This document shows positions 32,423 through 40,763 of a stretch of 50,280 nt of DNA, one piece after another. The position numbers and the translations under genes are program-made. The DNA is taken from contig JBIIDH010000010.1 of NCBI GenBank assembly GCA_044238435.1, positions 1-50,280 on the forward strand, given 5' to 3'. Position 1 is the stretch's first letter. Every line of letters starts with the position of its first letter. This DNA comes from VFMC01 sp044238435. GTDB taxonomy: Bacteria; Actinomycetota; Acidimicrobiia; Acidimicrobiales; Ilumatobacteraceae. The notes under the pieces are model-generated. The model was given only the letters and a program-made list of their open reading frames with translations, was not told the DNA's origin and did not search any database.

Positions 32423-33442
32423 GTGACCGAGCGGCAGACCAGCAGCCAGAGGCCGATGGCCATCACGATGGGTGACGCCTCCGGCGTAGGGCCCGAGATC
32501 GTGCTGCGGTGTGCCGCGGCAGGCCGACTCGACGGTGCGACGGGGCCCGTGGTGGTGTACGGCGATGCCGCCATCCTGCGGCACGGCGCCACGCTGCTCG
32601 GGCTCCGCCTCGACATCGCCGCGGTGGCGAGCCCCGACCTGGCCCGGGCGGGAGCGCTGAACGTGGTCGATCTGGGGCTGCTCGCGGTGGCCGACCACCG
32701 GCCAGGGCAACTCGACGCGGCGAGCGGTGCCGCCGCCCGCGCTTACGTGCAGCGGGCCACCGCCGATGCCCTGACGGGCGAGGTGGCGGGTCTGGTGACG
32801 CTGCCGATGAACAAAGAGGCCACGCAGTTGAGCGACCCGGAGTTCGTGGGGCACACCGAGATGATCGCCGCGCAGTGCGGCGCCTCTCGTGTGACGATGA
32901 TGCTGACGGCCGAGACCGCGGGTGGGTCGCTGGCGGTCACGCACGTGAGCACTCACTGCTCGCTGCGCGAGGCGATCGAGCGGGTGCGGGCCGAGCGGGT
33001 GTTCGATGTCATCGAACTCACCCACGCCACACTGCGGCGCTTCGCCGACCGTCCGCGCATCGCGGTGTGCGGGTTGAACCCGCACGCCGGCGAGCACGGC
33101 CTGTTCGGTAGCGAGGACACCGACCACATCGCCCCGGCCGTCGAACGCGCCGTCGCCGCCGGCTTCGACGCCTCCGGCCCGCATCCGGCCGACACGGTGT
33201 TCTTCCAGGCCGTGCACCGGCAGCGCTACGACGCCATCGTGTGCATGTACCACGACCAGGGTCACGGACCGATGAAGTTGCTCGCCTTCGACACCGGCGT
33301 GAACGTGTCGCTGGGTCTGCCCATCATCCGCACGTCGGTCGATCACGGCACTGCGTTCGACATCGCCTGGCAGGGCGTCGCGTTCACCGAGTCGCTCGAG
33401 CACGCGCTGGCGACTGCCTGGCGGCTGGCCGGTCGACGGTGA
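32423..33442 (+). CDS. pdxA: PdxA-family 4-phospho-hydroxy-acid dehydrogenase (likely PdxA2 type)
   Basis: 339 residues. PdxA signature regions are PMAITMGDASGVGPEIVLR, TLPMNKEAT, GHTEMIAAQCG, the metal-binding GLNPHAGEHGLFGSED, the second metal His in YHDQGHGPMKLLAF and TSVDHGTAFDIA. Classical PdxA acts in pyridoxal phosphate synthesis on 4-phosphohydroxy-threonine. Pairing with a DUF1537 kinase 2 bp upstream is the hallmark of PdxA2 in threonate/erythronate catabolism, so that role is preferred. The GTG start has GAGG just upstream. The stop overlaps the methyltransferase gene (GTGA). Confidence 0.92.
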   Translation: MTERQTSSQRPMAITMGDASGVGPEIVLRCAAAGRLDGATGPVVVYGDAAILRHGATLLGLRLDIAAVASPDLARAGALNVVDLGLLAVADHRPGQLDAASGAAARAYVQRATADALTGEVAGLVTLPMNKEATQLSDPEFVGHTEMIAAQCGASRVTMMLTAETAGGSLAVTHVSTHCSLREAIERVRAERVFDVIELTHATLRRFADRPRIAVCGLNPHAGEHGLFGSEDTDHIAPAVERAVAAGFDASGPHPADTVFFQAVHRQRYDAIVCMYHDQGHGPMKLLAFDTGVNVSLGLPIIRTSVDHGTAFDIAWQGVAFTESLEHALATAWRLAGRR

Positions 33443-34611
33443 GCGACTTGTTGACGGTGCCCCAGGGCACCTTCCGGCTCGCCCGCTACCCGGTGCGGCC
33501 ACGCGAGCAACTGCGCGCGTGGGACGCAGCCGACGAGTACGTGCTGCAGCTCCTCGCCGAGAGGAACGTGCCGGGCGATGGTGCCACGGTCGTGGTGAAC
33601 GACGAGTCGGGAGCGCTGGCCGTTGCGCTCGCTGCCCGGGCGACGGGCCCGCTCGTCCACTGGGGTGATTCGTTCGTCAGCCAGTGCGCCACCCGCGCCA
33701 ACCTCGCCGCCAACGGTGTCAGCGCGGAGATGGTGGCGCTGCGGGGCAGCCTCGATCCGCTGCCGCCACGCATCGACCTGCTGGTCGTGAAGGTGCCCAA
33801 GTCGTTGGCCGTGCTCGACGAACAGCTGCGCGCGCTGCGTCCGTCACTGCACCCGGGCACGGTGGTGCTGGGTGCAGCGATGGCCCGCCACCTCCACACG
33901 TCCACGCTCGCGGTGTTCGAGCAGGTGGTGGGCAGCACCCGCACCACACTGGCGCAGCGCAAGGCCCGCCTGGTGCTGGCGACGGTCGACCCGGCACTGC
34001 ACCCGTCGCCCAGCCGGTGGCCGGTGCGGTGGCAGGTGGCCGGCACGGCGGTCACGGTGGTGGCCCACGCGGGTGCGTTCGCTGCCGAACGGCTCGACCC
34101 CGGCACCGAGGTGCTGCTCGACGCGTTGCTGCGTGCCGGCGCGCCGCCGGCCAGCGGGCCACTGGTGGTGGATCTGGGTTGCGGAACCGGTGTGGTGGGA
34201 ACGCAGGTCGCGCTCGCGGAACCGGGTGCCTCGGTGGTGTTCGTCGACGAGTCGTTCCACGCCGTGGCCTCGGCCGAGGCGACGTTCCGGGCGTCGCTCG
34301 GACCCGACCGGCAGGCCCGGTTCGTCGTGGGCGACTGCCTCGACACCGTCTACGGCGGAGCGTCTCTCGACGCTGGCACGGTCGACCGGGTGATCGTCAA
34401 CCCGCCGTTCCACAGCGGCCACGCGCTCACCGACGCGATTGCCTGGGACATGTTCGTCCAGGCCCGTAGAGCGTTGCGGCGAGGGGGCGACGTGTGGGCG
34501 GTGGGCAACCGTCACCTGGGTTACCACGTGAAACTCAAGCGCATCTTCGGTGCTGTCGACGTGGTGGCGAGCACACCGCAGTTCGTGGTGCTCCGAGCCG
34601 TGCGTGTCTGA
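33439..34611 (+). CDS. RlmG/RsmC-type rRNA (guanine-N2) methyltransferase
   Basis: 390 residues. The N-terminal half (1-195) is a degenerate methyltransferase-like domain. The C-terminal half is a class I SAM methyltransferase with motif I VVDLGCGTGVVGTQVA (about 234) and the catalytic NPPFHSGH (about 317), as in RsmC and RlmG, which methylate guanine N2 in 16S or 23S rRNA. The length matches RlmG. It is translationally coupled to a sugar-acid dehydrogenase, which is not functionally obvious and may be only an operon remnant. Confidence 0.88.
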   Translation: MSDLLTVPQGTFRLARYPVRPREQLRAWDAADEYVLQLLAERNVPGDGATVVVNDESGALAVALAARATGPLVHWGDSFVSQCATRANLAANGVSAEMVALRGSLDPLPPRIDLLVVKVPKSLAVLDEQLRALRPSLHPGTVVLGAAMARHLHTSTLAVFEQVVGSTRTTLAQRKARLVLATVDPALHPSPSRWPVRWQVAGTAVTVVAHAGAFAAERLDPGTEVLLDALLRAGAPPASGPLVVDLGCGTGVVGTQVALAEPGASVVFVDESFHAVASAEATFRASLGPDRQARFVVGDCLDTVYGGASLDAGTVDRVIVNPPFHSGHALTDAIAWDMFVQARRALRRGGDVWAVGNRHLGYHVKLKRIFGAVDVVASTPQFVVLRAVRV

Positions 34612-34635
34612 GCGACGAAGCGGAGCGACCGGCTG

Positions 34636-35454
34636 TCAGACGGTGACGTCGAGCTGGATGGCCTCGGAGCGTTCGGGCTCGACCGGCTGATACGTGCTGA
34701 GCGCGTTCGACGGCGACGCCCCGGCCTGCCGTCCGGCGTTCATTGCCACCGACGACATCACCATCACATTGGCGATGTTCACCCGTGGGTCGATGTTGCG
34801 GCCGGCGATGATGCCGCGGGCCGTCGACGTGGCTGCCGCGATATCGGCTCGGTCGGCATCAGCGGCGATGGTGAGCCGAGCGAGACCGCTGTGCGGGTCG
34901 ATGTCGAGCAGGAAGCTGCCCGGGCCCGAGCCAATGGCGCTGAGCGCGCTGCCGAAGCTGATGAGGAGCGGATCGGTGAGCGGCGACACGCCGTCGCGCA
35001 CCCGGGCCCGCTGATCGGCGACGAACCGGCTCGACAGCGCGATCGACGTGCTGACGTCCTGGCTGGCGCCCGCGTCGTCGGTGACCGTGGCACGAGCGGT
35101 GACCGTGGTGGCGTCGGCGCTCGAGCCGATGGTTCCGCGATCCATCACGCCGAGGGTGACGCCCCAATCGGGTCGCGACGAGAGCGCGGGTGGGCGTTCG
35201 GGGGGCGGTGATTCGAGCGTCAGCGACGGCAACTCGGATGCATCGACCATTCGAACCGGACGGCCGGTGAGCCGCTCGACCATGGTGACGAGCACCTTGA
35301 TTCGGGGCAGCGGCGACACGACCGGTGCATCGGATGCATCGGGGCGTGGGGTCGCGGACCCGACATGGGGTGGGGGTGCGCCAGGCGAGTCGGCCCCAGC
35401 CCGCCCCGCAGCGGCCAGAGCCGCCGGGTTGAGAGTGGAACCTTCTATACGCAT
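34636..35454 (-). CDS. Conserved protein of unknown function
   Basis: 272 residues, unrecognised with certainty. It starts MRIEGSTLN, has a Pro/Gly/Ala-rich low-complexity stretch (about 15-50), then a segment RIKVLVTMVERLTGRPVRMVD, a beta-like stretch TTVTARATVTDDAG and FVADQRARV...SPLTDPLLISFGSALSAI, with FLLDIDPHSGLARL after it. This order (A/G-rich start, small helix, DxLvxxF, xxFDxDxDG-like) recalls a family of hypothetical proteins in gamma-proteobacteria in which the last part resembles a calcium-binding loop; the similarity is from memory and weak. There is no signal peptide or membrane segment. It is convergent with the methyltransferase gene and divergent from the second PhyH gene. 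Confidence 0.7.
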   Translation of the reverse strand: MRIEGSTLNPAALAAAGRAGADSPGAPPPHVGSATPRPDASDAPVVSPLPRIKVLVTMVERLTGRPVRMVDASELPSLTLESPPPERPPALSSRPDWGVTLGVMDRGTIGSSADATTVTARATVTDDAGASQDVSTSIALSSRFVADQRARVRDGVSPLTDPLLISFGSALSAIGSGPGSFLLDIDPHSGLARLTIAADADRADIAAATSTARGIIAGRNIDPRVNIANVMVMSSVAMNAGRQAGASPSNALSTYQPVEPERSEAIQLDVTV

Positions 35455-35540
35455 GGTGCTGACGGTCCCCGACGCGTTGCCAGGATGCCCGGCCCTTGAC
35501 CAAACCTTGTCGGGCGACCCGATGGCGTCGACCTCATTGC

Positions 35541-35546
35541 TACCAT
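35541..35546 (+). promoter_or_regulatory. -10 box TACCAT, leaderless promoter of the second PhyH gene
   Basis: TACCAT ends 6 nt before the GTG at 35553, and there is no Shine-Dalgarno sequence. An almost identical element precedes the P450 gene. Confidence 0.5.
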
Positions 35547-35552
35547 CGCCTC

Positions 35553-36386
35553 GTGACAGACCCGGTGCTCGACGACTCGTATGCGCTCGACTCCGACACC
35601 GTCGACGCGTATCGGCGCGACGGACACGCCGTGGTGCGCGGCCTGGCCTCGTCCGACGAGCTCGCCGTGTACGCCCCGGCGATCGAGTCAGCGGCGCTGC
35701 GACACCGGTACGAACGGCGCCCGCTCGAAGAACGCGACACCTACGGTCGGGCCTTCCTCCAGGTGCCGAATCTGTGGGCGCACGACCAGGCCGTGCGCCG
35801 GTTCGTCACCGCCCGCCGTTTCGCCAAGGTGGCGGCCGAACTGATGGGCGTCGACGGGGTGCGGCTGTACCACGACCAGGCGTTGCTCAAAGAACCCGGT
35901 GGAGGGCACACGCCGTGGCATCAGGACCAGAACTACTGGCCGCTCGCCACCGAGCACACGATCACGATGTGGATGCCACTCGTCGATGTCGACGAGCACA
36001 TGGGAGCGATGACATTCGCCTCCGGCACCCACCGCCTGGGGGCGCTCGGCGAACACCTCATCGGCGATCCCTCGCAGGCCTACTTCGACGAGATGGTACG
36101 CGAGCGCGACCTTCCGCTCGCCACCCACGCGCCAATGCGAGCGGGTGATGCCACGTTCCATGCCGGGTGGACCCTGCACTCGGCGCCGGCGAACCCCACC
36201 GAGGTGATGCGCAGTGTGATGACGGTCATCTACTTCGCCGACGGAACGCTGGTGGGCGAGATCGATCACCCGGCACGGTCGCTCGATCAGCAGTGGTGGT
36301 TGGCAGGCCGCGCTACGGGACTTCCGGCCGATGGCCCCGGGAATCCGGTCCTCTACCATCGGCTCCATGAGCATGACCGTTCATGA
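35553..36386 (+). CDS. Phytanoyl-CoA dioxygenase (PhyH) family protein
   Basis: 277 residues, Fe(II)/2-oxoglutarate oxygenase. The iron triad is His123 and Asp125 in TPWHQDQNYWP plus His209 in GWTLHSAPANP; the 2-oxoglutarate Arg is Arg220 in TEVMRSVMTVIYFADG. The N-terminal YRRDGHAVVRGLASSDEL is typical of the family. I chose the GTG at 35553 rather than an upstream ATG because the TACCAT box and the family alignment both fit it. Its 3' end overlaps the P450 gene by 20 bp, suggesting the two oxygenases act together on one hydrophobic substrate; the identity is unknown. Confidence 0.9.
   Translation: MTDPVLDDSYALDSDTVDAYRRDGHAVVRGLASSDELAVYAPAIESAALRHRYERRPLEERDTYGRAFLQVPNLWAHDQAVRRFVTARRFAKVAAELMGVDGVRLYHDQALLKEPGGGHTPWHQDQNYWPLATEHTITMWMPLVDVDEHMGAMTFASGTHRLGALGEHLIGDPSQAYFDEMVRERDLPLATHAPMRAGDATFHAGWTLHSAPANPTEVMRSVMTVIYFADGTLVGEIDHPARSLDQQWWLAGRATGLPADGPGNPVLYHRLHEHDRS
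36354..36359 (+). promoter_or_regulatory. -10 box TACCAT, leaderless promoter of the P450 gene
   Basis: TACCAT lies inside the end of the PhyH gene and ends 7 nt before the P450 ATG at 36367. Confidence 0.45.
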
Positions 36387-37608
36387 GGCCGGATTCGCCT
36401 TCGTCGACCCCACCGCCTACGCCGATGAACCCCGTTTCGAAGCAGCCACCGCACTGCTGCGCCGCGAGAGCCCGGTGCACTGGGTGGAGGGCCCGGGGTT
36501 CAATCCGTTCTGGGCCATCACCCGCCACGCCGACATCTTCGAGATCGAGACCAAGCACCAGATCTTCCTGAACGAGCCCCGACCGGTGCTCGGTACGGCG
36601 GCCGACGACCAGCGGCGCAAGGAACACGGCGACATGCTGCGCACGCTCATCCATGTCGACGATCCCGAGCACCGTCAACTGCGTGGCGTGACGGCCGACT
36701 GGTTCCTGCCCAAGAGTCTCGCCAAGCTCGATGCCCGACTGGCGGGCCTGGCCAAGGCCACGGTCGACCGCATGGCCGGTCTGGGCGGCGAATGCGACTT
36801 CGCCCGCGACGTGGCCATCCAGATGCCGCTCAACGTCATCCTCGCCATCCTCGGCCTGCCCGAGAGCGACTACCCGCGCATGCTGCGGCTCACCCAGGAA
36901 CTGTTCGGCGCTGCCGACGAAGACCTGCGTCGTGGCGGCAGTCCGGACGACATCGTCGCCGTCGTGCAGGACTTCTTCACCTACTTCACGGCGCTCACCG
37001 ACGACCGCCGCGCCCACCCCACCGACGACCTCGCCTCGGTGGTGGCCAACGCCACCATCGAGGGCGAACCGCTGACGATGATGCAGACCATCTCGTACTA
37101 CGTCATTGCTGCCACCGCAGGGCACGACACCACGGCGTCGGCCATGGCCGGCGGGTTGCACGCGCTGCTCGAACATCCCGACCAGATGGAGCGGCTGCGT
37201 AGCGACCCGACGCTCATGAACACCGCGGTCGACGAGATGATCCGCTGGGTCACGCCGGTGAAGCACTTCATGCGCACCGCCACGGTCGACTACACCCTGC
37301 GCGACACCACCATCGAGGCCGGGCAGTCGGTGCTGCTCAGCTATCCGTCGGGCAACCGCGACGAGGATGCGTTCGTCGATCCGTTCCGTTTCGACGTGGG
37401 TCGCACCCCGAACAAACACCTGTCGTTCGGGTTCGGTGTGCACTACTGCCTCGGGGCGATGCTCGCCCGGATGGAACTGAAGGCGTTGTTCACCGAACTG
37501 CTGCCGCGGCTCGACAGCATCGAGTTGGCCGGTGAGCCGGCGCTGATGAAGACCATCTTCGTCGGCGGGTTGAAGCGGCTCCCCGTGCGGTACGAACTGC
37601 GCGCCTGA
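36367..37608 (+). CDS. Cytochrome P450
   Basis: 413 residues, normal for soluble bacterial P450s. The I-helix oxygen-activating motif AGHDTT is at 251-256, the ExxR motif at Glu290-Arg293 (DEMIRW), and the heme-binding loop FGFGVHYCLG has the thiolate ligand Cys361. The sequence style (HxDDPEHRQLRGVTADWF, NRDEDAFVDPFRFDVGR) is that of actinobacterial CYP families that hydroxylate lipids, sterols or terpenoids. No ferredoxin gene is adjacent. It overlaps the PhyH gene by 20 bp. Confidence 0.95.
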   Translation: MSMTVHEAGFAFVDPTAYADEPRFEAATALLRRESPVHWVEGPGFNPFWAITRHADIFEIETKHQIFLNEPRPVLGTAADDQRRKEHGDMLRTLIHVDDPEHRQLRGVTADWFLPKSLAKLDARLAGLAKATVDRMAGLGGECDFARDVAIQMPLNVILAILGLPESDYPRMLRLTQELFGAADEDLRRGGSPDDIVAVVQDFFTYFTALTDDRRAHPTDDLASVVANATIEGEPLTMMQTISYYVIAATAGHDTTASAMAGGLHALLEHPDQMERLRSDPTLMNTAVDEMIRWVTPVKHFMRTATVDYTLRDTTIEAGQSVLLSYPSGNRDEDAFVDPFRFDVGRTPNKHLSFGFGVHYCLGAMLARMELKALFTELLPRLDSIELAGEPALMKTIFVGGLKRLPVRYELRA

Positions 37609-37611
37609 CGG

Positions 37612-37617
37612 TACGCT
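37612..37617 (+). promoter_or_regulatory. -10 box TACGCT upstream of the PfkB kinase
   Basis: TACGCT ends 8 nt before the GTG at 37626, and there is no Shine-Dalgarno sequence. Confidence 0.4.
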
Positions 37618-37625
37618 CTCGCCCC

Positions 37626-38555
37626 GTGCCTGCCCCTCTGTGCGTGTTGGGCGACTTCGCCTGGGACGTCCTCATCCGCACCAACACCGAACTGCTGAAA
37701 GGTGGCGACACCTTCGGTGAGGTGATGCTCACCCCCGGAGGCAGTGCTGCCAACGTGTCGGTGTGGGCGGCGCGTTGCGGATACGACACCCACTTCGTGG
37801 GCAAGATCGGGCGAGACCGGTTCGGCTTGCTGGCTCAAGAGGATCTGGCCGCCGAGCGGGTGAACGCCCATCTCATCGAGACCGATGCGCATCTCACCGG
37901 TTCGGTGGCCGTGTTCGTCGACCACACGGGCGAGCGGTCGATGGTGTCGGGTCGCGGCGCCGACTTCTACCTGTTGCCCAGCGAACTGCCGAGCGACATC
38001 GTGCGCGCTGCCGGCCACCTGCACCTCACCGCCTGGTCGTTCTTCGTCGACCCGCCCCGTGCGGCGGCGCGCAAGGCCGCTCGGCTCGCCCGCGAGGCCG
38101 GGGCGACGCTGTCGTTCGACCCGGGGTCGTTCCAGATGATCGGCGAGATGGGCATCGACACCTTCCTGGGTTACACCCAAGACCTCGGGGTCGACATCCT
38201 GCTGCCGAACTTCGAAGAGGGGGGCATGCTCACCGGGCTCGACGAACCGGTGGCCATCGCTGCCCGGCTCGCCGAGTTGTACCCGGGTGCGCTGGTGATG
38301 CTGAAGCTCGATGCCGAGGGCGCACTCGTGTACGAGGCCGGTGAGGCCACCGTGGTGCCGCCGGCCACGAACAACCTGGTCGATGCCACCGGCGCCGGCG
38401 ACTCGTTCGCCGGGTCGTTCCTCGCCCACTACCTCGAGCACCGCGACGCAGTGGCGGCGGCGCGCTTCGCCACGCAGATCTCGGCGTGGGTGATCGAACA
38501 CCTCGGGGCGCGGCCCCAGCCCGACGCCCGGTTGCGTCAGATCCTCCGGCGCTGA
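37626..38555 (+). CDS. PfkB-family carbohydrate/nucleoside kinase
   Basis: 309 residues. PfkB signature 1 is MLTPGGSAANVSVWAARCG with GKIGRDRFG. Signature 2 near the C-terminus is NNLVDATGAGDSFAGSFLA, containing the catalytic Asp and the GAGD anion hole. The family phosphorylates sugars, nucleosides or sugar acids; no specificity marker is obvious. It is 17 bp after the P450 gene on the same strand but has its own TACGCT box, so co-regulation with the oxygenases is uncertain. Confidence 0.92.
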   Translation: MPAPLCVLGDFAWDVLIRTNTELLKGGDTFGEVMLTPGGSAANVSVWAARCGYDTHFVGKIGRDRFGLLAQEDLAAERVNAHLIETDAHLTGSVAVFVDHTGERSMVSGRGADFYLLPSELPSDIVRAAGHLHLTAWSFFVDPPRAAARKAARLAREAGATLSFDPGSFQMIGEMGIDTFLGYTQDLGVDILLPNFEEGGMLTGLDEPVAIAARLAELYPGALVMLKLDAEGALVYEAGEATVVPPATNNLVDATGAGDSFAGSFLAHYLEHRDAVAAARFATQISAWVIEHLGARPQPDARLRQILRR

Positions 38556-38572
38556 CGCGGCAGCCCCCGCCG

Positions 38573-38606
38573 CTCACACACCGCTGGGGCCTCACACGCC
38601 GCTGGG
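38573..38606. repeat. 18-bp-period tandem duplication containing the esterase stop codon
   Basis: CTCACACRCCGCTGGG occurs at 38573-38588 and 38591-38606 with one mismatch. On the minus strand each copy encodes Pro-Ser-Gly-Val-stop in the same frame, so the end of the erythromycin-esterase-family gene has been duplicated. Confidence 0.85.
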
Positions 38607-39956
38607 AAACGTGTCGGGCGGCTCGGTGCGGTCCCACTCGGCGGTGCGTTCGAGCGGTTCGAGGGCGCTGGTTCGGTCGAGGTGCAGCACCACGTCGAAC
38701 TGATCGGCGAGCCGTGCCGGAAAGTAGTGGCTCTGCCGTTCGGTGTGCGGTCGGTACACCACGCCGATCGCCCGCTCGAGCCGCGGTGTGCGCAGTTCGT
38801 TCGCCACCACCGGCTCGCTGGTCGACACCCAGAACGCAGGTAGCCCCACCTGGTGGAGCAGGGCCTCGTGGCTGTTGGTGAGGGCCGGGCTCACCCGCCA
38901 GCGCTCGGCGCGGCTGCCCCATGCCGATGCCGCGGTGACCGACCCGTCGAACGTGGTGAGCCCGATGAGCAGGCAGTCGCGTCCGTACCGCTGCCGGGCC
39001 AGCTGCCCGACGGTGAGCTCACCGCGCGCTCCCATCGCCGTGGCGCGTGCGTCGCCGACGTGCGAGTTGTGCTCCCACACCACCACCTTCGCCCGGTGCT
39101 GGCCCGCCCCCAGACGTTGGTCGACATGGTGGGTGACGGCGTCGAGGGTGGCGGCCATGTGCCGGTCGCGGAGGTTCCACGAGGAGGTCTCGGCGCGATA
39201 CATCTGCTGGTAGTACTCCTCGGCGTTGCGCACCACCATGGCGTTCACCTCGGCGCTGAACAGGTCGTCGTCGGCATGGGGCCCGTCGGCGCCGAGGTAT
39301 GCGGCCCCGTTGCGACGCAGCGACACCAGTTGCGCCACCACCTCGTCTTCGCAGGGAGCGGCGCCTTCGAAGGCGAGCGCGTAGCCGTAGGCCTGGCCCT
39401 CGGCGCCCACGTGGTCGAAACAGCTGTAGCGCTCGCGTGCCCGGCGGGCCTCCACGGGGTCGACCGTGTCGAGGTAGTCGACGACCGCCTCCATCGATGC
39501 GCGCAGGCTGTACAGGTCGAGCCCGAACATCCGCACCCGCTCGGCGTCGTGCCGGCGGCTCGTGTTGTGGGCGCGCAGCCACTCGACGAAGCCGACCATC
39601 TCGGTGTTGCGCCACATCCAGGCGGGGAAGCGACGGAAGTCGGACAGGGCCTCGTCGGCCGAGGTGTCGTCCGAGGTGCCGAGGATGTACTGCTGCACCC
39701 GTGCGGCGTCGGGCCAGTCGGCTTCGAGGGCCACCACGTTGAAGCCGCACTCGGTGATGAGACGCTGGGTGATGCGCGCCCGCTCGCGGTAGAACTCGCG
39801 ACTGCCGTGGGTCGACTCGCCGATGAGCACGTAGCGGCGATCGCCGACGAGGTCGACGAGTGCGTCGTAGTCGCGGTCGTGGCCCAGTACCGGTTGGGCG
39901 CAGCGGGCGAGAGCGGGCAGAGTGCCGGACTGGGAACCGAAGTGGGAAACCGTCAT
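38592..39956 (-). CDS. Erythromycin esterase-family protein
   Basis: 454 residues. The EreA/ChaN-like domain is marked by LIGESTHGSREFYRERARIT (catalytic Glu and His, about 45-60), VALEADWPDAARVQQYI, RMFGLDLYSL and VVWEHNSHVGDARATAMG (second Glu-His, about 285). Members hydrolyse macrolide lactones, but most chromosomal homologues have unknown substrates, and no resistance context is evident here. The divergent neighbour is a phosphoribosyltransferase; these two families are frequently adjacent or fused. The start is taken at ATG 39956. Longer starts up to 40106 would cover the divergent promoter. Confidence 0.88.
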   Translation of the reverse strand: MTVSHFGSQSGTLPALARCAQPVLGHDRDYDALVDLVGDRRYVLIGESTHGSREFYRERARITQRLITECGFNVVALEADWPDAARVQQYILGTSDDTSADEALSDFRRFPAWMWRNTEMVGFVEWLRAHNTSRRHDAERVRMFGLDLYSLRASMEAVVDYLDTVDPVEARRARERYSCFDHVGAEGQAYGYALAFEGAAPCEDEVVAQLVSLRRNGAAYLGADGPHADDDLFSAEVNAMVVRNAEEYYQQMYRAETSSWNLRDRHMAATLDAVTHHVDQRLGAGQHRAKVVVWEHNSHVGDARATAMGARGELTVGQLARQRYGRDCLLIGLTTFDGSVTAASAWGSRAERWRVSPALTNSHEALLHQVGLPAFWVSTSEPVVANELRTPRLERAIGVVYRPHTERQSHYFPARLADQFDVVLHLDRTSALEPLERTAEWDRTEPPDTFPSGV

Positions 39957-40104
39957 GACCACAGCGTCACCCGCGCCGAGGTCGATCCAGAGGGGCGAGG
40001 GTGCGTGATCGGGCGAGACCTTCGGCCCTCGCGTGCCGCAGTGGGCGCTGGTTGGCTGGACCCGCCGAGCGGTGCCGTCGGGCGCCGGGCGAGGAGGACG
40101 CACC

Positions 40105-40758
40105 ATGTTCGTCGACCGTCACGATGCTGGCCGGAGGTTGGCCGGTCTGCTCGATCATGTCGGCCCGGAACGTCCCGTCGTGGTCGGCGTGCCCCGCCAG
40201 GGCATGCCCGTCGCCGAAGAGGTGGCCACCGCACTGCGTGCGCCGCTCGACGTGCTGGTGGTGCGCCGCGTCGTGGTGCCGATGGATGGCCGCGGGGTGG
40301 CGGTGGGCGCAGTGGGCGAGGGAGGAGTGCACCTGATCGACCGCGCCCTGGTCGCCGCCACCGGGATCGAGGCCGACGAACTCGCCGCGCTCGAACGGGT
40401 GGAGGCGCTGGAAGTGGAGCGGCAGGTGCACCGCTACCGCGGTGATCTGGCCCGCACCGACCTGCGTGGCCGCACCGTGCTGGTGGTCGACGACGGTATC
40501 GCCAGCGGATCGACCGCTCGGGCGGCGTGCCGCGTGTCGAGGGCACTCGGGGCGACGAGGGTGGTGCTGGCCACCCCTATCGCGCCCGACGGATGGGCCG
40601 CGCTGGTGGGCGACGATGTCGACGAGGTGGTGTCGGTGGGTACCGGCCCCGAGCCGCTGACGGTGGCCCACTGGTACGCGAACGCGAGCGTGGTGAGCGA
40701 CGACGACGTGGTGGCGTCGCTCCGGGCGGTGGCCAGCGCCCAGGAGTTGCAATACTGA
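40105..40758 (+). CDS. Phosphoribosyltransferase-domain protein
   Basis: 217 residues. The fold markers are PVVVGVPRQGMPVAEEVATAL, VVRRVVVP and the PRPP-binding loop LVVDDGIASGSTARAA at about 130-145. It is a paralogue of the N-terminal domain of the fusion protein at 28465-29781 (both begin with an Arg-x-Asp-Ala-Gly-Arg-Arg-Leu-Ala motif). A strong GAGGAGG Shine-Dalgarno sequence at 40091-40097 fixes the ATG at 40105. It shares a 148-bp divergent region with the erythromycin-esterase-family gene. The base or substrate is unknown. Confidence 0.88.
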   Translation: MFVDRHDAGRRLAGLLDHVGPERPVVVGVPRQGMPVAEEVATALRAPLDVLVVRRVVVPMDGRGVAVGAVGEGGVHLIDRALVAATGIEADELAALERVEALEVERQVHRYRGDLARTDLRGRTVLVVDDGIASGSTARAACRVSRALGATRVVLATPIAPDGWAALVGDDVDEVVSVGTGPEPLTVAHWYANASVVSDDDVVASLRAVASAQELQY

Positions 40759-40763
40759 ACCCC

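Noticed and set aside
38592..40106. 504-codon version of the erythromycin-esterase-family gene
   Set aside because: The added 50 residues overlap the divergent promoter and the start of the phosphoribosyltransferase, and do not resemble the family.
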